Of a stretch of DNA of 25,313 bases, positions 22,084 through 25,313 are shown one piece after another; the first letter of the stretch is position 1; the number at the start of each line of letters is the position of its first letter. Under the pieces are notes generated by a model. That model worked only from the letters and a program-made list of their open reading frames with translations, was not told where the DNA came from and searched no databases. Source of the DNA: Spirochaetaceae bacterium (lineage in GTDB: Bacteria > Spirochaetota > Spirochaetia > SZUA-6 > Fen-1364); the NCBI GenBank assembly GCA_003141795.1, contig PLNO01000102.1:1-25313 (forward strand). The letters are read 5' to 3'. A program made the translations under genes and the position numbers.

Positions 22084-23490
22084 ATGGGACGGAGTCTTCT
22101 TGACAAGGTCTGGGATCTGCACAAGGTGGGAACTCTTCCCTCGGGGCAGGACCAGATATTCATCGGGCTGCACCTCATCCACGAGGTGACCTCGCCCCAG
22201 GCTTTTCAGGCGCTTTCCGACCGAGGCCTTTCGGTCATGTACCCTGAGAGGACCTTCGCGACGGTGGACCACATCGTGCCCACCGACGACCAGCGCCGTC
22301 CGTTCGCGGACACGCTCGCCGAGGCCATGATGCAGGCCATCGAGCGCAACACCAAAGCGCACGGAATTCAATTCTTCGGTCTTTCCACCGAGCACCAGGG
22401 GATCGTGCATATCATCGGGCCCGAGCTCGGGCTCACGCAGCCCGGCATGACCATCGTCTGCGGCGACTCCCACACCGCCACGCACGGCGCCTTCGGCGCG
22501 CTGGCGTTCGGCATCGGGACGAGCGAGATCGAGATGGTCCTGGCCACGCAGACGCTACTCCAGCGCAAGCCCAAGACGTTCCGGGTCCAGATCGACGGGC
22601 GGCTCCAACCGGGCGTTGGCGCCAAGGACATCATCCTGGCCCTGATCGCCCGTATCGGGATCGGCGGCGGGACGGGCCACGTCATCGAATACACCGGCGA
22701 CGCCATCCGCGCCCTGTCGATGGAAGAGCGCATGACGGTCTGCAACATGTCGATCGAAGGCGGCGCGCGCGCCGGCATGATAGCGCCGGATGACATCACC
22801 GTCGAATACATCGCTGGCAGGGAGTTCGCGCCCGCGGGAGCCGCATGGGATAAGGCCGTGACGGCGTGGCGGGAATTACGCTCGGATTCAGGCGCTGCTC
22901 ACGATAGAAGTGTTACGCTCGACGCACGCACGCTCAAGCCAATGATCACGTACGGCACCAATCCGGGAATGGCCATGGCGATCGACGGGCGCGTGCCGGA
23001 TCCCCAGGGCATCTCCGATCAGAACGAGCGCGCGACGCTCGAGCATGCGTTGCACTACATGGGAGTGCAGCCAGGCCAGCGTCTGATCGGTACACCAGTC
23101 GATGTAGTGTTTATCGGAAGCTGCACCAACTCGCGCATCTCCGACCTGCGCGAGGCCGCTGGATTGCTTCGCGGCCGCAAGGTGAAGGAAGGTGTGCGCA
23201 TGCTCGTCGTACCGGGCTCGCGCGAGGTGAAACGGATCGCGGAATCGGAAGGACTCGACCACGTCTTCAGGGAAGCAGGTGCAGAATGGCGCGAGGCAGG
23301 CTGCTCGATGTGCATCGCGATGAACGGCGATCAACTCGCGCCAGGCCAGCTCGCAGTGTCCACCAGCAACCGTAACTTCGAAGGGCGCCAGGGGCCCGGC
23401 AGTAGAACGATGCTGGCAAGTCCATTGACGGCAGTAGCAGCCGCGATCACCGGAACGATCACCGATGTAAGAACTCTCCTGCCGAACTGA
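22084..23490 (+). CDS. leuC: 3-isopropylmalate dehydratase, large subunit (possibly chimeric gene)
   Basis: With LeuD it isomerises 2-isopropylmalate to 3-isopropylmalate through a [4Fe-4S] cluster. It has 468 aa, full length and in frame. [20 protein letters not shown] is followed by [12 protein letters not shown]. The cluster cysteines are in FIGSCTNSR (about Cys347) and AGCSMC (about Cys407 and Cys410). [11 protein letters not shown] closes the family signature. GGGGAGG (22067-22073) lies ten bases before ATG 22084. Codon choice changes within the gene: before about 22,500 it is strongly G/C-ending as in ilvBN, and after about 22,850 it is mixed, with many A- and T-ending codons, as in leuD and leuB. 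The protein join is seamless. A cross-species assembly fusion or homologous recombination inside a conserved gene would give this. Confidence 0.92.
   Translation: MGRSLLDKVWDLHKVGTLPSGQDQIFIGLHLIHEVTSPQAFQALSDRGLSVMYPERTFATVDHIVPTDDQRRPFADTLAEAMMQAIERNTKAHGIQFFGLSTEHQGIVHIIGPELGLTQPGMTIVCGDSHTATHGAFGALAFGIGTSEIEMVLATQTLLQRKPKTFRVQIDGRLQPGVGAKDIILALIARIGIGGGTGHVIEYTGDAIRALSMEERMTVCNMSIEGGARAGMIAPDDITVEYIAGREFAPAGAAWDKAVTAWRELRSDSGAAHDRSVTLDARTLKPMITYGTNPGMAMAIDGRVPDPQGISDQNERATLEHALHYMGVQPGQRLIGTPVDVVFIGSCTNSRISDLREAAGLLRGRKVKEGVRMLVVPGSREVKRIAESEGLDHVFREAGAEWREAGCSMCIAMNGDQLAPGQLAVSTSNRNFEGRQGPGSRTMLASPLTAVAAAITGTITDVRTLLPN
22500..22900. other. Suspected second joint: codon-usage shift inside leuC
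   Basis: Synonymous-site composition changes from nearly all G/C to mixed within this interval and does not change back. The middle part (about 22,550-22,790) is still G/C-rich but by eye less like the upstream style, so the exact position, or whether there are two joints, cannot be fixed by eye. The reading frame is intact. Confidence 0.55.
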
Positions 23491-23496
23491 CATACA

Positions 23497-24111
23497 ATGC
23501 AACCAATCACAAGTATCACTTCGCATTACTTCGCGATCTCGTCGGACAACGTCGACACCGACCAGATAATTCCCGCTCGGTTTCTCAAGGTCACCGACAA
23601 GGAGGGACTTGGCGCTCTCGCCTTTCATGATCGGCGCTACAAGTCGGATGGATCACCCGATGCCGCGTTCCCAATCAATGCTCCCGCGGCCGCCGGCGCC
23701 GAGATACTCGTCGCCGGACACAATTTCGGCTGCGGCTCGTCGCGTGAGCATGCGCCATGGGCGCTGCTCGGCGCTGGCGTGCGCGCGGTAATCAGCAGCG
23801 AGTTCGCAGACATCTTCCGTAACAACGCGCTGAAGAATGGATTGCTCCCGGTGCAGGTGCCACCTGAGATTCTGCACCGGCTGACGCATGCATGGGATCA
23901 GCAAGGTGCTTCTGGCGGCGGACGTACAGGTCAGTTGGTAATCGATGTTCCATCGCAGATTCTGACAATCGATGCGATCACCAGCGTCGGTTTTCCACTG
24001 GGAGCATTCGAGAAACACTGCCTGCTCAATGGTGTCGATCAGCTGGACTTTCTACTCGCCGCATCCGACGAGATCAACGCATTCGAGAACGCATGCGAGG
24101 TCGTAGCATGA
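23497..24111 (+). CDS. leuD: 3-isopropylmalate dehydratase, small subunit
   Basis: LeuD is the swivelling domain partner of LeuC in the aconitase-type isomerisation of isopropylmalate. It has 204 aa, normal for the bacterial LeuD. SSDNVDTDQIIPARFL (15-30) and the substrate-loop motif GHNFGCGSSREHAPWAL (about 74-90) are diagnostic. VISSEFADIFRNNALKNGLLPV follows. A QGASGGGRTGQ insert near 145 is slightly unusual. The gene lies six bases after leuC without a visible Shine-Dalgarno (translation is probably coupled), and overlaps leuB by ATGA. Codon use has many A/T-ending codons, unlike the genes before leuC, and matches leuB. It therefore belongs to the second sequence source in this window, if there are two. 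Confidence 0.94.
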   Translation: MQPITSITSHYFAISSDNVDTDQIIPARFLKVTDKEGLGALAFHDRRYKSDGSPDAAFPINAPAAAGAEILVAGHNFGCGSSREHAPWALLGAGVRAVISSEFADIFRNNALKNGLLPVQVPPEILHRLTHAWDQQGASGGGRTGQLVIDVPSQILTIDAITSVGFPLGAFEKHCLLNGVDQLDFLLAASDEINAFENACEVVA

Positions 24112-25232
24112 CGATGATAGCATTGTTGCCCGGTGATGGCGTGGGGCCCGAGGTTACGAAACAGGCCAGGATCGCGCTCGAGGCAATCGCACGGAAGTAT
24201 GGTCATGATTTCCAGTTCATCAAGGCAGCGATCGGTGGTGACGCGATCGATTCTATTGGAGTTCCGCTGCCTGATGCGACACTTGACCTGTGCCGGAGCG
24301 CCGACGCTATCATGCTGGGCGCTGTGGGTGGTCCGAAATGGGAGCACATCCCGGTTGCGCTGCGACCGGAGCAGGGGTTGCTGGCACTCCGGCGCGGTCT
24401 CAAATTGTTCGCAAACATTCGCCCGGTGAAAGCGCCAGCGATTCCCTGGCCGTCGTCGCCGATCAAGCCCGAAGTGCTGGCTGGAACGGATATCGTCTTC
24501 GTTCGCGAGCTCACAGGCGGGATCTATTTCGGCGAGAAGAAGCTGGAGCCGGTCGCGGGCTGCACGAAGGGTGGCGAGCGTGCGAGTGACTCGGCCAGCT
24601 ACACAACCGATGAGATCACATCGATCGTGCGCGTTGCCGCCCGGATCGCTCAGAAGCGCCGCGGCATGGTGACTTCTGTCGATAAAGCAAACGTGCTGGA
24701 GACATCGCGCCTGTGGCGTCGCGTGGCTACGGCGGTGATTCGGGATGAATTTCCGGACGTGCAACTCGAGCATCGTCTTGTGGATTCATTCTCTATGGAC
24801 ATAATTCTCCGTCCATCGACATTCGACGTCGTTGTTACAGAGAACATGTTCGGTGACATTCTCACCGACGAAGCATCCGTACTCGCCGGATCTATCGGCA
24901 CGCTCCCGTCCGCATCGCTTGGTCATCCCGATGCGGATGGCAGACAACGGGGCCTGTACGAGCCGATTCACGGATCTGCGCCGAGCATTGCTGAATGTGA
25001 CGTGGCGAATCCCGTGGGCGCGATATTGAGTGCGGCGCTGTTGCTACGTCTTTCGCTCGGCATGAATGAAGAAGCTGCGTGTGTGGAGGATGCAGTGGCT
25101 ACCGTTCTCGGGACGGGATACGTGACACCCGACCTGGCACTGGCGGGTGAGCCCGCGTTTCACACGAGCGACGTCGGGCGAGCGGTTGCGCGGGCGATAT
25201 CCGACGGCGACGTGAACGGCTTCGCGAGGTGA
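24108..25232 (+). CDS. leuB: 3-isopropylmalate dehydrogenase
   Basis: This NAD-dependent beta-decarboxylating dehydrogenase oxidises 3-isopropylmalate to 2-ketoisocaproate, the third leucine-specific step. It has 374 aa. IALLPGDGVGPEVTKQ opens the fold. Signatures are RELTGGIYFGEKK (substrate Arg region with the family's RELTGG), SVDKANVLETSRLWRR (Lys of the DKAN motif), NMFGDILTDEASVLAGSIG (metal Asp) and YEPIHGSAPSIA (NAD-binding HGSAP). ATG 24108 overlaps the leuD TGA (ATGA) and gives the correct N-terminus; upstream open frame is only antisense-like leuD reading. Codon choice matches leuD. leuA and ilvC are not present in the window. Confidence 0.95.
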   Translation: MTMIALLPGDGVGPEVTKQARIALEAIARKYGHDFQFIKAAIGGDAIDSIGVPLPDATLDLCRSADAIMLGAVGGPKWEHIPVALRPEQGLLALRRGLKLFANIRPVKAPAIPWPSSPIKPEVLAGTDIVFVRELTGGIYFGEKKLEPVAGCTKGGERASDSASYTTDEITSIVRVAARIAQKRRGMVTSVDKANVLETSRLWRRVATAVIRDEFPDVQLEHRLVDSFSMDIILRPSTFDVVVTENMFGDILTDEASVLAGSIGTLPSASLGHPDADGRQRGLYEPIHGSAPSIAECDVANPVGAILSAALLLRLSLGMNEEAACVEDAVATVLGTGYVTPDLALAGEPAFHTSDVGRAVARAISDGDVNGFAR

Positions 25233-25313
25233 AACCCGGGTCGGAGAGCGCCGAGTCGCGTGCGGTCTAACTGCGCTTGGTGCAGATGGCCGTGCTACCG
25301 AAGCGGCGACGGG
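25233..25313 (+). other. Unassigned 81-bp end of window
   Basis: No Shine-Dalgarno, promoter or recognisable gene start. One plus-strand frame stays open to the edge and reads RRVACGLTALGADGRATEAA, which looks protein-like but matches nothing I can name. A GTG at 25229 opens only a 14-codon frame. Confidence 0.3.

Noticed and set aside
1..25313. CRISPR arrays, insertion sequences, tRNA or rRNA genes
   Set aside because: I looked for regularly spaced repeats, transposase motifs with inverted ends and cloverleaf-like or rRNA-conserved stretches and saw none; the coding density leaves little room.

Overview
The window is G+C-rich, densely packed bacterial DNA carrying housekeeping and central-metabolism genes. 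It holds no CRISPR array, insertion sequence, tRNA or rRNA that I could recognise. Several features would fit a high-GC Spirochaetota-like genome: a class I (archaeal-type) lysyl-tRNA synthetase, a single-chain ADP-forming acyl-CoA synthetase with its halves in reversed order, and a rhomboid-like start. This is inference; no single gene is diagnostic. The window does not look like one clean chromosome segment. At about 280-300 a PriA helicase fragment on the plus strand runs straight into the 5' end of a rhomboid-like gene on the minus strand, through a short stretch that fits both proteins. In leuC, between about 22,500 and 22,900, codon usage shifts from strongly G/C-ending to mixed and stays shifted through leuD and leuB. 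Both points are suspected assembly chimeras or recombination joints.

Layout. 1-300: priA fragment. 283-1562 (minus): DHHA1-type alanyl-tRNA editing protein followed by the rhomboid-like start. 1643-4552 (plus): M42 aminopeptidase, a 63-aa unknown, a DnaQ-like exonuclease with a WYL-like C-terminus, and an RfaE2/HldE-like nucleotidyltransferase with an extra N-terminal region, all closely spaced or overlapping. An 18-bp triple repeat follows. 4644-6905: ADP-forming acyl-CoA synthetase. 6969-8749: Nudix hydrolase and a 7TM-PAS protein ending in a four-cysteine module instead of a kinase. 8707-9252 (minus): gamma-carbonic anhydrase. 9413-11967 (minus): adenylate-forming ligase (PaaK-like) overlapping a SufS-like cysteine desulfurase. 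12068-12553: Bcp/PrxQ peroxiredoxin. 12558-14983 (minus): nadC-nadB. 15085-15966: polysaccharide deacetylase. 15956-19739 (minus): lysS-mntH-usp. 19854-25232 (plus): ilvB-ilvN-leuC-leuD-leuB.

How the genes work together. The nadC-nadB pair makes quinolinate precursor and nicotinate mononucleotide for NAD (nadA is not here). ilvBN-leuCDB covers the first step of branched-chain amino acid synthesis and the leucine branch after leuA. The lysS-mntH-usp operon joins lysine charging, Mn/Fe import and a stress protein. The ligase-desulfurase pair is the best candidate for an undescribed pathway: an acid-activating enzyme translationally coupled to a sulfur donor.

Regulation. Many promoters can be read by eye. 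In several the predicted +1 falls on, or within a few bases of, the start codon (alanyl editing protein, nadC, Nudix, ligase, lysS), implying leaderless or near-leaderless mRNAs. In others (peptidase, peroxiredoxin) the predicted +1 falls on the first base of the Shine-Dalgarno. The carbonic anhydrase is the exception, with a leader of about 80 nt that contains a hairpin. No convincing intrinsic terminators were found; convergent genes abut or overlap.
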